The notes under the pieces: generated by a model | Told to the model about the DNA's origin: nothing | The model's database searches: none | The model's input: only the letters and a program-made list of their open reading frames with translations | Translations under genes and position numbers: made by a program | Shown: piece after piece, positions 23,874 through 32,124 of the stretch | How positions within the stretch are numbered: position 1 is the stretch's first letter | Layout of the letters: the number at the start of each line of letters is the position of its first letter | Assembly: GCA_902796625.1 (NCBI GenBank) | Contig: CADBPX010000081.1 | Location: 1-34,678 of the forward strand | Length of the DNA stretch: 34,678 nucleotides | Reading direction: 5' to 3' | Origin: an uncultured Pseudomonadota bacterium | Lineage (GTDB): Bacteria; Pseudomonadota; Alphaproteobacteria; RF32; CAG-239

Positions 23874-25037
23874 ATGACTGTGACGTCACGTGAAAAAATG
23901 AAAAGAGATCAAAAAAAGGCTTTGAGACAAACTCTGGAAACCAAAAAAGAGCCTCTGCGCCAAATTTATGGTGCCTATGCCGATAAAATATGGCTTTTAG
24001 CCGTAACCGGACCATCAAATTTAAAAGCGATTACCGATGGTAAAAGACGCGGATCTCTTAACACCATAAACTATTTTATCGAAAATTATGATAAAATTAA
24101 TATTGATGCTTTGGCAGAAGTGCTTGGTATATCAAGAGAAGAACTGCTGGCGGAATCGCCTAAATTGAACGCAAACGTACCAGATGAGCATGTTCAAACA
24201 CATGATGTTGCCGAACAAGAACAACCGACTGCGATGCCGGAAAAAACGCAAAAAAGAAATGAGCGTCGTTCGGATATGGTTACTTCCAACCAACCGGTCA
24301 GTGATAAAGACGGCTTATTAGAGGCATGCTATGACGTATTTGGAGAAAGAAGAAGTACCGGTCAGGTATTGAATGCTCACTTAGACCCGAAAGGCTATCC
24401 GACCATCGGTTGCGGACACCTTATTTATAGGCCAGGGAAAAATGTCGAAGCCCAAAGAAGAAGACATATTAAGGCCATGAAAGCTATCGGCATTGATGAA
24501 AAAACCGCCGGAGCGCAATTTGATGCTTTGGTTAGAGGTCCGATTCAGCATAAAAAAATTAACGGTGTCGATGTTATAACTTCACCGAAGATATCTATAA
24601 CACATGACCAAGCCAAAGCGTTATTTAAATATGATGCGGAAAAGTCTTATCAAAATGCCCTCAAAAACTTCCCGGATTTGCACAAATACCCAATAGAAGT
24701 ACAGGTAGCCATTGTTCATCATGCTTATCACTATGGTAATACCGATGGGCTGAAGAAAAAATGTAAAGGTGATTTAAGTGCGGAAAATGTTGTACGACAA
24801 ATGATTAACATGCGAACCAGCGGTAGCAAAAATGAATTTTCATCGAACTCTGCTTATGAACTTAAAGCCGCTTGTGATGCCGTAGGAATAGAGCCACCGG
24901 CAGCAATTAAAAATAAAACCCAAAAGAATGGAAAAATGAAAAAAGTTTACGATAATGTCCACCAAAAAGATCAAAGCGGAGCTTACAGATCATCATCACA
25001 ACCGAGCAGACAGCGTCGTCAAGGTCGCGGAAGATAA
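23874..25037 (+). CDS. GH24-type lysozyme with N-terminal helix-turn-helix-like domain
   Basis: 387 residues from the ATG at 23874, chosen for GGAGG 5 nt upstream. Residues about 140-340 match phage-type lysozyme: LDPKGYPTIGCGHLI (Asp171, Thr177 in the places of T4 lysozyme Asp20 and Thr26), ITHDQAKALFKYDAEKSYQN, VQVAIVHHAYHYG. The catalytic Glu is not clear, because 4 extra residues lie between the nearest Glu (158) and Asp171; Glu150 is another option. Residues about 30-90 look like a Cro/XRE-type helical domain (NLKAITDGKRRGSLNTINYF, LAEVLGISREELL). A charged linker and a basic tail (SRQRRQGRGR) are also seen. No signal peptide, so it needs a holin or other export route, or acts elsewhere. 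Probably of phage origin, but no other phage genes are nearby. Confidence 0.7.
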   Translation: MTVTSREKMKRDQKKALRQTLETKKEPLRQIYGAYADKIWLLAVTGPSNLKAITDGKRRGSLNTINYFIENYDKINIDALAEVLGISREELLAESPKLNANVPDEHVQTHDVAEQEQPTAMPEKTQKRNERRSDMVTSNQPVSDKDGLLEACYDVFGERRSTGQVLNAHLDPKGYPTIGCGHLIYRPGKNVEAQRRRHIKAMKAIGIDEKTAGAQFDALVRGPIQHKKINGVDVITSPKISITHDQAKALFKYDAEKSYQNALKNFPDLHKYPIEVQVAIVHHAYHYGNTDGLKKKCKGDLSAENVVRQMINMRTSGSKNEFSSNSAYELKAACDAVGIEPPAAIKNKTQKNGKMKKVYDNVHQKDQSGAYRSSSQPSRQRRQGRGR

Positions 25038-25052
25038 GAGAAAGGCTTATTA

Positions 25053-25130
25053 ATGCCTATTAGCGTTGACGAAGAATGGTTAATCTGTGAAAATAGCCAA
25101 TTCTATCGCTGTGGTAAAAATTTAATATGA
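25053..25130 (+). CDS. Possible 25-residue micro-ORF
   Basis: An ATG at 25053 with GAGAAAGG 7 nt upstream opens a frame of 25 codons (starts MPISVDEEWLICENS, ends TGA at 25130), 15 bases after the lysozyme-like gene. The product is acidic at the N terminus with two cysteines and no membrane segment. Such a short frame can arise by chance; position and ribosome site are the only support. Confidence 0.25.
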   Translation: MPISVDEEWLICENSQFYRCGKNLI

Positions 25131-25168
25131 AAGCATAATTTAACCAATAATAATTTCTAACTTTATTA

Positions 25169-25196
25169 TTGACAAAAAAATATTTTGTAATACAAT
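25169..25196 (+). promoter_or_regulatory. Strong promoter of the small paralogous genes
   Basis: TTGACA (25169-25174), 16-nt spacer, TACAAT (25191-25196), in AT-rich context. Transcription would start near 25203, leaving a leader of about 37 nt before the ATG at 25240. Together with the terminators at 25513 and 25896 it defines a self-contained unit. Confidence 0.7.
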
Positions 25197-25239
25197 GGAC
25201 GAAGTTAATTTAATTATTAATCCCTAAATTTTTATTGAT

Positions 25240-25500
25240 ATGATGCAAAGCATTATTGATGGCCGCGACAAACATCAGGCCAAGGTTATTGCCAAGAAAA
25301 TTACAAAAGACGGCACCGTCAAGGTTTTTTTCCGCTATGTGGAGAAACGCCGCCGGTTGTTTAACGGAAGTATCTGCATGGCAATTGTCTCTCGTGAGAG
25401 TTTCCTTTATCCGCACGCCAAAAAGTTGCGTGCCGGAGATATGGTTTGGGCCACTCCGCAAAAGGGACGTAACAAACAATTGCTCGAAGGCTGCTTCTAA
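25240..25500 (+). CDS. Small basic protein of unknown family, copy A
   Basis: 86 residues; family not recognised. It shares with the next gene the blocks QAKV(I/L), a VKVFF/LRVFI strand, and an exact GDMVWATP near the C terminus, at matching spacing, with roughly one third of positions alike by eye. That conservation in the same frame argues it is real. Strongly basic (KKITK, EKRRRLF), predicted mostly beta with no membrane segment, so a small OB/SH3-like nucleic-acid-binding fold is possible but unproven. There is no Shine-Dalgarno motif before ATG (ATTTTTATTGAT), and the same lack is seen in copy B. A second ATG is adjacent at 25243. It has a strong promoter upstream and a terminator downstream. 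Confidence 0.6.
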   Translation: MMQSIIDGRDKHQAKVIAKKITKDGTVKVFFRYVEKRRRLFNGSICMAIVSRESFLYPHAKKLRAGDMVWATPQKGRNKQLLEGCF

Positions 25501-25512
25501 TGTCTTACTGTC

Positions 25513-25546
25513 GAACCTCTGCAACTTCCGTTACAGAGGTTCTTTT
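25513..25546 (+). terminator. Terminator between the two small paralogues
   Basis: GAACCTCTG (25513-25521) pairs with CAGAGGTTC (25534-25542), 9 bp, followed by TTTT. It sits 13 bases after the copy A stop. Since copy B has no obvious promoter of its own, this may be a partial terminator giving A more transcript than B. Confidence 0.75.
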
Positions 25547-25581
25547 AAACGAAAATTATTTCAACTTTTAAATTATTGCTT

Positions 25582-25896
25582 ATGGAACATAGTGAAGGGC
25601 CTGTTTCATATCAGGCCAAAGTTCTACGAATCAAAAAAAGTTCTTCCGGTGTCCTTAGGGTTTTCATCTATTACAAGTACAAAATAAGATGGAAAAACCT
25701 TCATAATGTGCGTATTGCCACGGTTTATCCCGGCAGTCATCTTTACGAACGGGTAAGTAATTTGCAAATCGGGGATATGGTTTGGGCCACCCCGAACAGC
25801 GAAAAAAATGATGGCTATCATCAAATTATCGACTGCAAGTCTCTTCCCAAATGGAAACGTTGGCTTAACACTTACCTCAGTTTTTATTGGTTCTGA
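25582..25896 (+). CDS. Small basic protein of unknown family, copy B
   Basis: 104 residues from the ATG at 25582. Shares YQAKVL, LRVFIYY, a loose IATVYPGSHLYER segment and exact GDMVWATP with copy A, then carries an extra C-terminal part (KSLPKWKRWLNTYLSFYWF) that is aromatic and basic. The leaders of the two genes are also similar (TAAATTTTTATTGAT and TAAATTATTGCTT just before ATG), so the duplication included the upstream region. No ribosome site. Function unknown; followed by a strong terminator. Confidence 0.58.
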   Translation: MEHSEGPVSYQAKVLRIKKSSSGVLRVFIYYKYKIRWKNLHNVRIATVYPGSHLYERVSNLQIGDMVWATPNSEKNDGYHQIIDCKSLPKWKRWLNTYLSFYWF

Positions 25897-25938
25897 AAAT
25901 TAACCCCTATCGCAATAGATGGGGGTTAATTTTATTTT
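25896..25938 (+). terminator. Strong bidirectional terminator
   Basis: A 16-bp hairpin: AAAATTAACCCCTATC (25896-25911) pairs with GATGGGGGTTAATTTT (25918-25933) including one G-T pair, loop GCAATA, then ATTTTT. The A-run on the other side makes it work in both directions; it overlaps the stop codon of the minus-strand gene ending at 25932. Confidence 0.88.
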
Positions 25939-26453
25939 TGAGCTAAGAATTGAGCAGATGAAAGTATCAGAAAATCAGTTGGTGCCGAGTAACATTCTGC
26001 AAACATTTCTTCGACCCAAGCCGCACTCTGAATTAAAAACAATTCATTATACCAAGCCAGCAATTCTTTATTTTGGGCAAATCCTTCTTGCCATACTTTG
26101 AAAACTACAAAATCCGGCTCACACTCACTGATAAGCATAGCCTCATGACGGCGATTACGACTGATAATTCCGATAACAGCCTGAGGAAATTGTTTTTTGA
26201 CTGATTTAACAATTTTCTGCGGTTTTTCTTCCTTAGATAAATCTAAAACAAATCCGTCAGCGGCAAATTTCTGATAAGATTCTGTTGCATTATCTCCACA
26301 GATTAAAATCAGTTTTCCGGCTTGATGCGCCGAGGCAATAAAACGAGTTATAAACTCTTCATTTTCACCGGAATCAATAACAAAACACTGTAATTTTTCA
26401 TCTGTGATAAGATATTCATGTTCCGGCGCAATTTTAATAATTAATTTTTGCAT
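25932..26453 (-). CDS. ThiE/TenI-like TIM-barrel protein, function uncertain
   Basis: 173 residues. Strand-like segments in the order expected of a thiamine-phosphate-synthase-type barrel: KLILICGDN, ADGFVLDLSKE, AVIGIISRNRRHEAMLISE, EPDFVVFKV and DFLILSSAQF. The ThiE phosphate-binding and pyrimidine-binding residues are not evident and the protein is shorter than ThiE (about 200-220), so a non-synthase role is likely. Divergent from zauP-zapA, a position where I recall similar small ThiE-like genes in other alphaproteobacteria (recollection, unchecked). No clear ribosome site. The family call is tentative; the gene itself looks real from its length and lone position. Confidence 0.5.
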   Translation of the reverse strand: MQKLIIKIAPEHEYLITDEKLQCFVIDSGENEEFITRFIASAHQAGKLILICGDNATESYQKFAADGFVLDLSKEEKPQKIVKSVKKQFPQAVIGIISRNRRHEAMLISECEPDFVVFKVWQEGFAQNKELLAWYNELFLIQSAAWVEEMFAECYSAPTDFLILSSAQFLAQK

Positions 26454-26531
26454 TTTTCAAATCTTTATGTTAGAAATTAAGAAACTATATTTAATATACA
26501 TCAATTTTAAGGAAAAGGAAGTTTTTTTATT

Positions 26532-27191
26532 ATGGAAATGCAAAATCTGGAAAAAAGCCAAGATTCTTTAGCGCGCTTAAATTCTGCCGTTACCGAGCTT
26601 GTTGAAGTTATTAAACAACAACGATCTCAATTCGCCTCAGCTTTAGCTGATGAACAAAGTAAAACCGCAAATGCATCTGCGCAAATTGCTGTTCTGGAGG
26701 CCCAAATCAGAACTTTAGAAGATGAGAAAACACAAATGCAATCTGCTTTGACCGAAGCTCAAAACAATACCGAAGTTGAAAATAAGATGCAGGAATTGCA
26801 AAATGCGGTTGAAAATCGCAACACCAAAATCGGCGGGTTGCAAACGGAGATTCAAAACCTTAATAATGCTCTGACGAATCGCAAAAACCAGATTGAAGAA
26901 TTGGAAAAGAACAACCAATTACTGAATGAAAAATTACAGTCGGCACAAAATAAAATTGCGGAACTGGAATCGTCTTCTGCTGATAACAGTAACGTTGTAG
27001 CTGAAATTCAAGCACGTTTAGATGAAGAATTAAAACAAAATGAAAATTTATCGCAAAAATATCGGGATTCGGAAGAAAAATTAGCACAAATGCAAAATAC
27101 AATTGCGCAAACAACCGAAAATATTGATGACGTTGTGGCCAGATTAGAAAAGGTATTGGAAGAAAATGGGGCAAGTAACAATAACAATTGA
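26532..27191 (+). CDS. zauP: Coiled-coil protein ahead of zapA (ZauP-like)
   Basis: 219 residues, almost all predicted coiled coil, rich in Gln, Glu, Asn and Lys. Heptad stretches include AQIAVLEAQIRTLEDEKTQM, LQTEIQNLNNALTNRKNQIE and LNEKLQSAQNKIAELESSSA. In Caulobacter the coiled-coil protein ZauP is encoded with ZapA and the pair focuses the Z-ring. Here the gene overlaps zapA by 26 bases. The assignment rests on architecture and neighbourhood, since coiled coils diverge fast. Starts at ATG 26532, with AAGGAAAAGGAAG about 10 nt upstream. Confidence 0.65.
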   Translation: MEMQNLEKSQDSLARLNSAVTELVEVIKQQRSQFASALADEQSKTANASAQIAVLEAQIRTLEDEKTQMQSALTEAQNNTEVENKMQELQNAVENRNTKIGGLQTEIQNLNNALTNRKNQIEELEKNNQLLNEKLQSAQNKIAELESSSADNSNVVAEIQARLDEELKQNENLSQKYRDSEEKLAQMQNTIAQTTENIDDVVARLEKVLEENGASNNNN

Positions 27192-27486
27192 TAAGCGTGA
27201 GTATGCCATCACTTGTGAGGACGGACAAGAAGCGCATATTATAAAACTTTCACGTATTTTAGATGAACGCGCCAGACAAATTGCGGCGAGCATCGGTATG
27301 GTTAACGAAAATATGAAATTGGCTATGGTTGGATTAACGTTGGCTGATGAACTTATGGATGTTAAGAATTCGTCTGCGACTATAACTCCCGAAGCCTTAT
27401 CACAAATAGATAACAAAATTGCTTCCGATGTTAATGTGCAAACGGCCAAAATAACAGATTTGATTCACGAAATAAAAGCATTATAG
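27166..27486 (+). CDS. zapA: Cell division protein ZapA
   Basis: 106 residues. Binds and cross-links FtsZ filaments at midcell. N-terminal beta-hairpin domain (MGQVTITIDKREYAITCEDG), the family's HIIKLSRILDERARQIAASI and MVGLTLADELMD, then a C-terminal dimerisation helix. The start (27166) has GGAAG upstream and lies inside the end of the coiled-coil gene, implying coupled translation. Terminated at 27499. Confidence 0.92.
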   Translation: MGQVTITIDKREYAITCEDGQEAHIIKLSRILDERARQIAASIGMVNENMKLAMVGLTLADELMDVKNSSATITPEALSQIDNKIASDVNVQTAKITDLIHEIKAL

Positions 27487-27498
27487 CACTTTAATAAA

Positions 27499-27528
27499 AC
27501 CGCCGAAAAAAATTCGGCGGTGTTTTTT
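27499..27528 (+). terminator. Terminator between zapA and ftsK (bidirectional)
   Basis: ACCGCCGAA pairs with TTCGGCGGT (9 bp), loop AAAAA, then G and six T. It serves zapA; on the minus strand the same stem is followed by TTTT, after the ftsK stop, so it can serve both convergent genes. Confidence 0.88.
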
Positions 27529-30238
27529 AATCCTCAAAACCGACAACCTGTCGCCGTCCGACCCGATCCGGCGGAGTTACGATTCCCTCATCTTCCATGC
27601 GCTCAATCAAAATTGCTGCGCGATTGTAGCCCAAGCGCAACTTACGTTGAATATAACTGGTTGAGGCCTTCTTATCGGTACGCACTATTTCTACGGCCTG
27701 CCGATATAAATCATCATCACCGCCTCCGGCAATTTCGCCCTTATCAAATACTGCACCGCTGTCTTTGCTATTAACCTCTCCTTCTGTTACATCAGAGACA
27801 TAACTAGGCTCTCCTTGCGATTTAACATATTCCACCACTCGTTCGACTTCGCCGTCAGTAACGAAGCAACCGTGAACACGAATCGGGCGTAAACCTGATG
27901 GCATATAGAGCATATCTCCCATACCCAAAAGTTGCTCAGCCCCCTGTTCACCCAAAATTGTCCGGCTGTCAATTTTCGTTGTAACATGGAAGCTGATACG
28001 GCTTGGAAAGTTTGCTTTAATTGTACCTGTAATAACATCAACCGAAGGCCGTTGCGTAGACATAATCAGGTGAATTCCGGCGGCTCGTGCCATTTGCGCC
28101 AATCGTTGAATTGCCGCCTCCACTTCCTTGCCGGCCACTAACATTAAATCAGCCATTTCATCAACAACAATAACGATATAATGCATTGGTTTGGTATCAA
28201 TAATTTGCTCTTCATAAATCGGTCGTCCGGTTTCTTTATCGAATCCGGTTTGAATAGTCTTTTTAATTTCCTTGCCCGAATTTTGCATTTCTTTAACTTT
28301 TTGATTATAACCGGCGATATTGCGCACATTTAATAAAGCCATTGCCCGATAGCGATCTTCCATCTCCCGAACGGCCCATTTTAAGCCGACAACGGCCTTC
28401 CCCGGATCGGTAATTACCGGTGTTAACAAATGCGGAATGCCGTTGTACATTGAAAATTCAAGTTGTTTCGGATCAATCATGATGAATTTACATTGTTCCG
28501 GCGTCAGACGATAAATCAGCGATAAAATCATTGAGTTAACCCCGACTGATTTACCGGAACCGGTTGTACCGGCTACCAACAAGTGCGGCATTTTCGCCAA
28601 ATCGGCATAAACATGCTGACCACCGATATCTTTACCCAGCGCCACATTTAAGATGTTTTTGCTGTTTTTAAAGTCGTTATCCTCAAATAATTCACGCAAC
28701 CATACGGTTTCACGTTTTTCATTCGGCAATTCTATACCGATGGTATTATGTCCGCTGACAACGGCCATACGTACCGAAGCTACGGCCATTGAACGCGCAA
28801 TATCATCAGAAAGTCCGATAACTCTGGCTGTACGTGTCCCCGGCGCCGGTTCTAATTCGTATAATGTCACCACCGGTCCGGGGCGAACTTTAACAATTTG
28901 ACCGTTAATCTTGAAATCTTTCAGCACTTCTTCCAAACGAGCTGCATTTGCTTTAAGTGTTGCTTCGTCATACTCTATTGCCGTTTCGTTGTGCGCTGTC
29001 AGCAAATCAATATCCGGAAGTTGATATTCATCGGTAACCGTCGGCGTTTTTTCTTTAATTTTTTCAGCGGCGAACGGCAGATTTAATGATGCGGGAACCT
29101 GTTGCTGTAAATCATTTTCATTAGAATGATTGACCGCGCCGGTCGGCACATTCAACAAATCGTCCTGCGGCAGTTTTTCCTTAGCCGGAGTTTTTTTAGT
29201 AGCAAAAGATTTCACTCCTTCGGTTTGGTAAATATCTTGCGGAGTAATTTTACGAGCGGCTTTTTTGGTATTTTGGTTAGCCGCATCCCCATCGGCAACA
29301 AAGGCGAATGTCGGGTTAACACTATTATTTTTGGCAACCGCATTGGCGGCAACAGCCGGCGGAAGTTCAATTTGCAACTTATCTTCCGGTTTTATCGTTT
29401 CCGGTTTTGTTGAAGCGGTGACAGTGTCAGAAATACGATTTTGCGGTGTTGCTGCGGCCATAGTTAATTTCGGCTCATCGTTACGCTCAAATCCCGGTTC
29501 ACGGCGAATCCGCAGCTTTCCGCCATTCTGCCGCTGCATTCTGGAGCGCAAATAACTCGGATTAATTTCTTTGAATTCGGTATATTCCCGGATCTTGGCA
29601 ATTTTTTTAATTCCGGACCAAATAAATTTGCCGCACCACCGAAAGACATTCGCAATTCCCGTTGTCAGATTCAGCCACAACTTGAAGGTTATACCGGCAG
29701 CAAAATTAAACGACAGCAGAGCAAAAAACAAAATTATTCCTTCAAACAGCAGGGAATTATATGGAAAATTAAAGCTGTTCACATAGGTGTTAAGCGGCCG
29801 ACTTAAAACTTTGCTCCATTCACCGGTTAAATTGTACGGCAAATTAAATTTGCCTAGGTAACCGCTGCAAGTTAAATCCAAAAAACAGGCTGCACATAAA
29901 ATTCCGACAATCCACGCCAAAATCCGGGCTTTATATTCGGCAAAAGCCTGATAACGGAGCAGACCGAGGCCCCAAATAATCGGCACCAATAAAAAAATGA
30001 TTAATGACAAACCGAAAGTACTTAAAATTAAATCAGCACTGTACGAACCAAAACTTCCCAAAAAATTCTGCACCGCACCGGAAGTAGCCTTATTAAAAGA
30101 CGGATCTTCGGCATGGTAATCCAACAAACTTGCCAACATTAACAGCGGCAAGATTACAAGTACCAATCCTAAGAGGCGGCACAACATTTTTTGCCACCAT
30201 GTTTTCGGTTTTTCTTTGATTACTTTCTTTTTTGCCAT
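27527..30238 (-). CDS. ftsK: DNA translocase FtsK
   Basis: Septal DNA pump coordinating chromosome dimer resolution with division. 903 residues. N-terminal membrane domain with four to five spans (about 20-190: LGLVLVILPLLMLASLL, LSLIIFLLVPIIWGLGLL, ILAWIVGILCAACFL, GIILFFALLSFNF), a variable linker (about 225-400), then the RecA-like motor. Walker A is GTTGSGKS (557-564), followed by VNSMILSLIYR and Walker B YIVIVVDEMADLML. The C-terminal gamma winged helix, which reads KOPS, is present (DDLYRQAVEIVRTDKKAS, TSYIQRKLRLGYNRAA). The start has GAGG upstream. Monocistronic and divergent from fabD. Confidence 0.96.
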   Translation of the reverse strand: MAKKKVIKEKPKTWWQKMLCRLLGLVLVILPLLMLASLLDYHAEDPSFNKATSGAVQNFLGSFGSYSADLILSTFGLSLIIFLLVPIIWGLGLLRYQAFAEYKARILAWIVGILCAACFLDLTCSGYLGKFNLPYNLTGEWSKVLSRPLNTYVNSFNFPYNSLLFEGIILFFALLSFNFAAGITFKLWLNLTTGIANVFRWCGKFIWSGIKKIAKIREYTEFKEINPSYLRSRMQRQNGGKLRIRREPGFERNDEPKLTMAAATPQNRISDTVTASTKPETIKPEDKLQIELPPAVAANAVAKNNSVNPTFAFVADGDAANQNTKKAARKITPQDIYQTEGVKSFATKKTPAKEKLPQDDLLNVPTGAVNHSNENDLQQQVPASLNLPFAAEKIKEKTPTVTDEYQLPDIDLLTAHNETAIEYDEATLKANAARLEEVLKDFKINGQIVKVRPGPVVTLYELEPAPGTRTARVIGLSDDIARSMAVASVRMAVVSGHNTIGIELPNEKRETVWLRELFEDNDFKNSKNILNVALGKDIGGQHVYADLAKMPHLLVAGTTGSGKSVGVNSMILSLIYRLTPEQCKFIMIDPKQLEFSMYNGIPHLLTPVITDPGKAVVGLKWAVREMEDRYRAMALLNVRNIAGYNQKVKEMQNSGKEIKKTIQTGFDKETGRPIYEEQIIDTKPMHYIVIVVDEMADLMLVAGKEVEAAIQRLAQMARAAGIHLIMSTQRPSVDVITGTIKANFPSRISFHVTTKIDSRTILGEQGAEQLLGMGDMLYMPSGLRPIRVHGCFVTDGEVERVVEYVKSQGEPSYVSDVTEGEVNSKDSGAVFDKGEIAGGGDDDLYRQAVEIVRTDKKASTSYIQRKLRLGYNRAAILIERMEDEGIVTPPDRVGRRQVVGFED

Positions 30239-30352
30239 TTTTTCCTCAAATTCATGCGATAAACTCGGGAGTATGATAGCGAAAAATGTTCAAAAATTTA
30301 TTAAAATTTCGGGCAAAATTAAGTCTGATGTTAATAAAAAAAAGGCTGATTA

Positions 30353-30380
30353 TTGACATTTGCCGCGTATGTTTTATAAA
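30353..30380 (+). promoter_or_regulatory. Promoter of fabD-fabG
   Basis: TTGACA (30353-30358), 16-nt spacer, TATAAA (30375-30380), 26 nt before the fabD ATG, with AAGGGAAG as ribosome site. Confidence 0.68.
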
Positions 30381-30406
30381 TCGCAAGAAAGAAAGGGAAG
30401 TTTAAA

Positions 30407-31351
30407 ATGAAATATTCTTTTGTTTTTCCGGGACAGGGTTCGCAGTATGTCGGCATGGGTAAAGAGCTGGCCGACAACTTTGCCGCGGCACGTGATGTTT
30501 TTAACGAAGTAAATGAGGCTCTCTCTTTTGACTTATACAAAGTTATGACGCAAGGGCCGGATTCTGCACTGATTATGACTGCCAATACGCAACCGGCTTT
30601 AATGGCCTTTTCAATGGCAATTGTTCGCGTTTTGGAAAAAGATTTCGGAATAAATATAAAGGAAAAAGCAGCCTTTGTTGCCGGACACTCCTTGGGTGAA
30701 TATTCAGCGGCATGCTGTGCCGGTGTGTTTTCTTTGAGTGATACGGCAAAGCTGTTACGTTTGCGCGGTGAAGCTATGCAAAATGCCGTACCGTTCGGAG
30801 TTGGCGGCATGGCAGCCGTCATCGGCCTGTCATACAAAGATGTTGATGCATTGGTTGAGGCTTGTTCGAATGGTAAAGATATTTGTGTTGCCGCTAATGA
30901 TAATTCGGAAGGGCAAGTTGTATTGTCTGGATCAATGACGGCAATTGACCGCGCCGTTGAAATTGCTCAGGAATTCGGAGCGCGCAAATGCGTTAAATTA
31001 GCGGTAAGTGCTCCTTTTCACAGCCCTTATATGGCTCCGGCGGCCGATATTATGGCGCGCGCTTTTATGAATGTTGAAGCTCATGACGCGCAAATTCCGC
31101 TGATTGCTAATGTGTTAGCCACACCAATCAGTAATCATAAGGAAATCATCAAGCACCTGATTGAACAAATTACCGGAACGGTCAGATGGCGGGAAACCAT
31201 GGCGTATATGGTTGAACAGAATGTTACCGACCTGGTTGAGCTGGGCGCCGGACGTGTTCTTTCCGGATTGGCAAAAAGAAGTTATAAAGAACTAAACGCA
31301 ATCTCCGTCGGTTCGATTGCAGAAATTGAAGAACTGGCAAAAAACATATAA
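30407..31351 (+). CDS. fabD: Malonyl-CoA:ACP transacylase
   Basis: Transfers malonyl from CoA to acyl carrier protein, feeding fatty-acid elongation. 314 residues. FVFPGQGSQYVGMGKELAD at the N terminus, nucleophile Ser95 in VAGHSLGEYSA, the conserved Gln in TQPALMAFSM, catalytic His in VSAPFHSPYM and the ending LVELGAGRVLSGLAKR. First gene of a two-gene operon with fabG, 15 bases downstream. Confidence 0.96.
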   Translation: MKYSFVFPGQGSQYVGMGKELADNFAAARDVFNEVNEALSFDLYKVMTQGPDSALIMTANTQPALMAFSMAIVRVLEKDFGINIKEKAAFVAGHSLGEYSAACCAGVFSLSDTAKLLRLRGEAMQNAVPFGVGGMAAVIGLSYKDVDALVEACSNGKDICVAANDNSEGQVVLSGSMTAIDRAVEIAQEFGARKCVKLAVSAPFHSPYMAPAADIMARAFMNVEAHDAQIPLIANVLATPISNHKEIIKHLIEQITGTVRWRETMAYMVEQNVTDLVELGAGRVLSGLAKRSYKELNAISVGSIAEIEELAKNI

Positions 31352-31366
31352 TGAAAGGAAATATAT

Positions 31367-32104
31367 ATGTTTAGATTAGATGGAAAAGTTGCACTGATTA
31401 CCGGTTCGGCCGGTGGTATAGGCCGTAAAATTGCCCATACCTTGCATGAGCAAGGCGCAATTCTGGCTCTAACTGACATGAATGCCGAAAAGTTGGAAAG
31501 CTTAAAAAAGGAATTTGACACCAATGTTGAGTGCTTTGTGGCCAATCTAAGCGATGCTGAAGCCATAAAAAAACTGGTCAACGATGTAGAAGAAAAATTG
31601 GGACGAATTGATATCTTGGTAAATAATGCCGGACTAACCCGCGACAATTTGTTTATAAGGATGAGTGACGAAGATTGGCAATTAGTTTTAGATGTTAATC
31701 TTTCCGCCGGATTTAAGTTGGCTCGCGCCGCCGTCCGTGGTATGATGAAAAGACGTTTTGGTCGTATTATAGGAATTGCTTCGGTTGTCGGTGTTATGGG
31801 AAATGCCGGTCAGGCAAATTATTCTGCCTCAAAAGCCGGAATGATTGCCATGAATAAATGCTTGGCCCAAGAAGTCGGCTCGCGCGGCGTTACGGTAAAC
31901 TCCATCGCTCCGGGCTTTATCCGTACCCCGATGACCGACGTGTTGCCGGAAGATGTTAAAGCAGCATTAATGGCTAAAATTCCGGAACAAAAATTGGGCG
32001 AAGCGCAAGACATTGCCAACGTTGTGGCCTTTTTAGCTTCTGATGAAGCGCAATATATTACCGGCCAAACTATCCATGTTAACGGCGGTATGGCGATGAT
32101 TTAG
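31367..32104 (+). CDS. fabG: 3-oxoacyl-ACP reductase
   Basis: NADPH-dependent SDR reducing beta-ketoacyl-ACP. 245 residues. Cofactor motif TGSAGGIGR (about 12-20), NNAG (86-89) and the catalytic Ser139, Tyr152 and Lys156 (NYSASKAG). The C terminus (QTIHVNGGMAMI) is the standard FabG ending. Ribosome site GAAAGGAAA. Usually followed by acpP and fabF in proteobacteria; here a terminator comes next, so acpP must lie elsewhere. Confidence 0.95.
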   Translation: MFRLDGKVALITGSAGGIGRKIAHTLHEQGAILALTDMNAEKLESLKKEFDTNVECFVANLSDAEAIKKLVNDVEEKLGRIDILVNNAGLTRDNLFIRMSDEDWQLVLDVNLSAGFKLARAAVRGMMKRRFGRIIGIASVVGVMGNAGQANYSASKAGMIAMNKCLAQEVGSRGVTVNSIAPGFIRTPMTDVLPEDVKAALMAKIPEQKLGEAQDIANVVAFLASDEAQYITGQTIHVNGGMAMI

Positions 32105-32124
32105 CTTTGTAAAAAATAATATAA

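Noticed and set aside
25256..25687. 143-codon frame spanning the two small paralogues
   Set aside because: It crosses the terminator between the two genes and would exclude the frames that share GDMVWATP and QAKV; those conserved frames are preferred.
25169..25938. Toxin-antitoxin reading of the two small genes
   Set aside because: The two products are homologous to each other rather than a toxin plus a DNA-binding antitoxin, and a terminator separates them.
26860..27237. 125-codon frame antisense to the coiled-coil gene and zapA
   Set aside because: Leu/Phe/Gln-rich product is what the complement of a Glu/Lys/Gln-rich coiled coil gives; no supporting signals.
30331..30837. 168-codon frame antisense to fabD
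   Set aside because: Shadow of fabD on the other strand, covering also its promoter.
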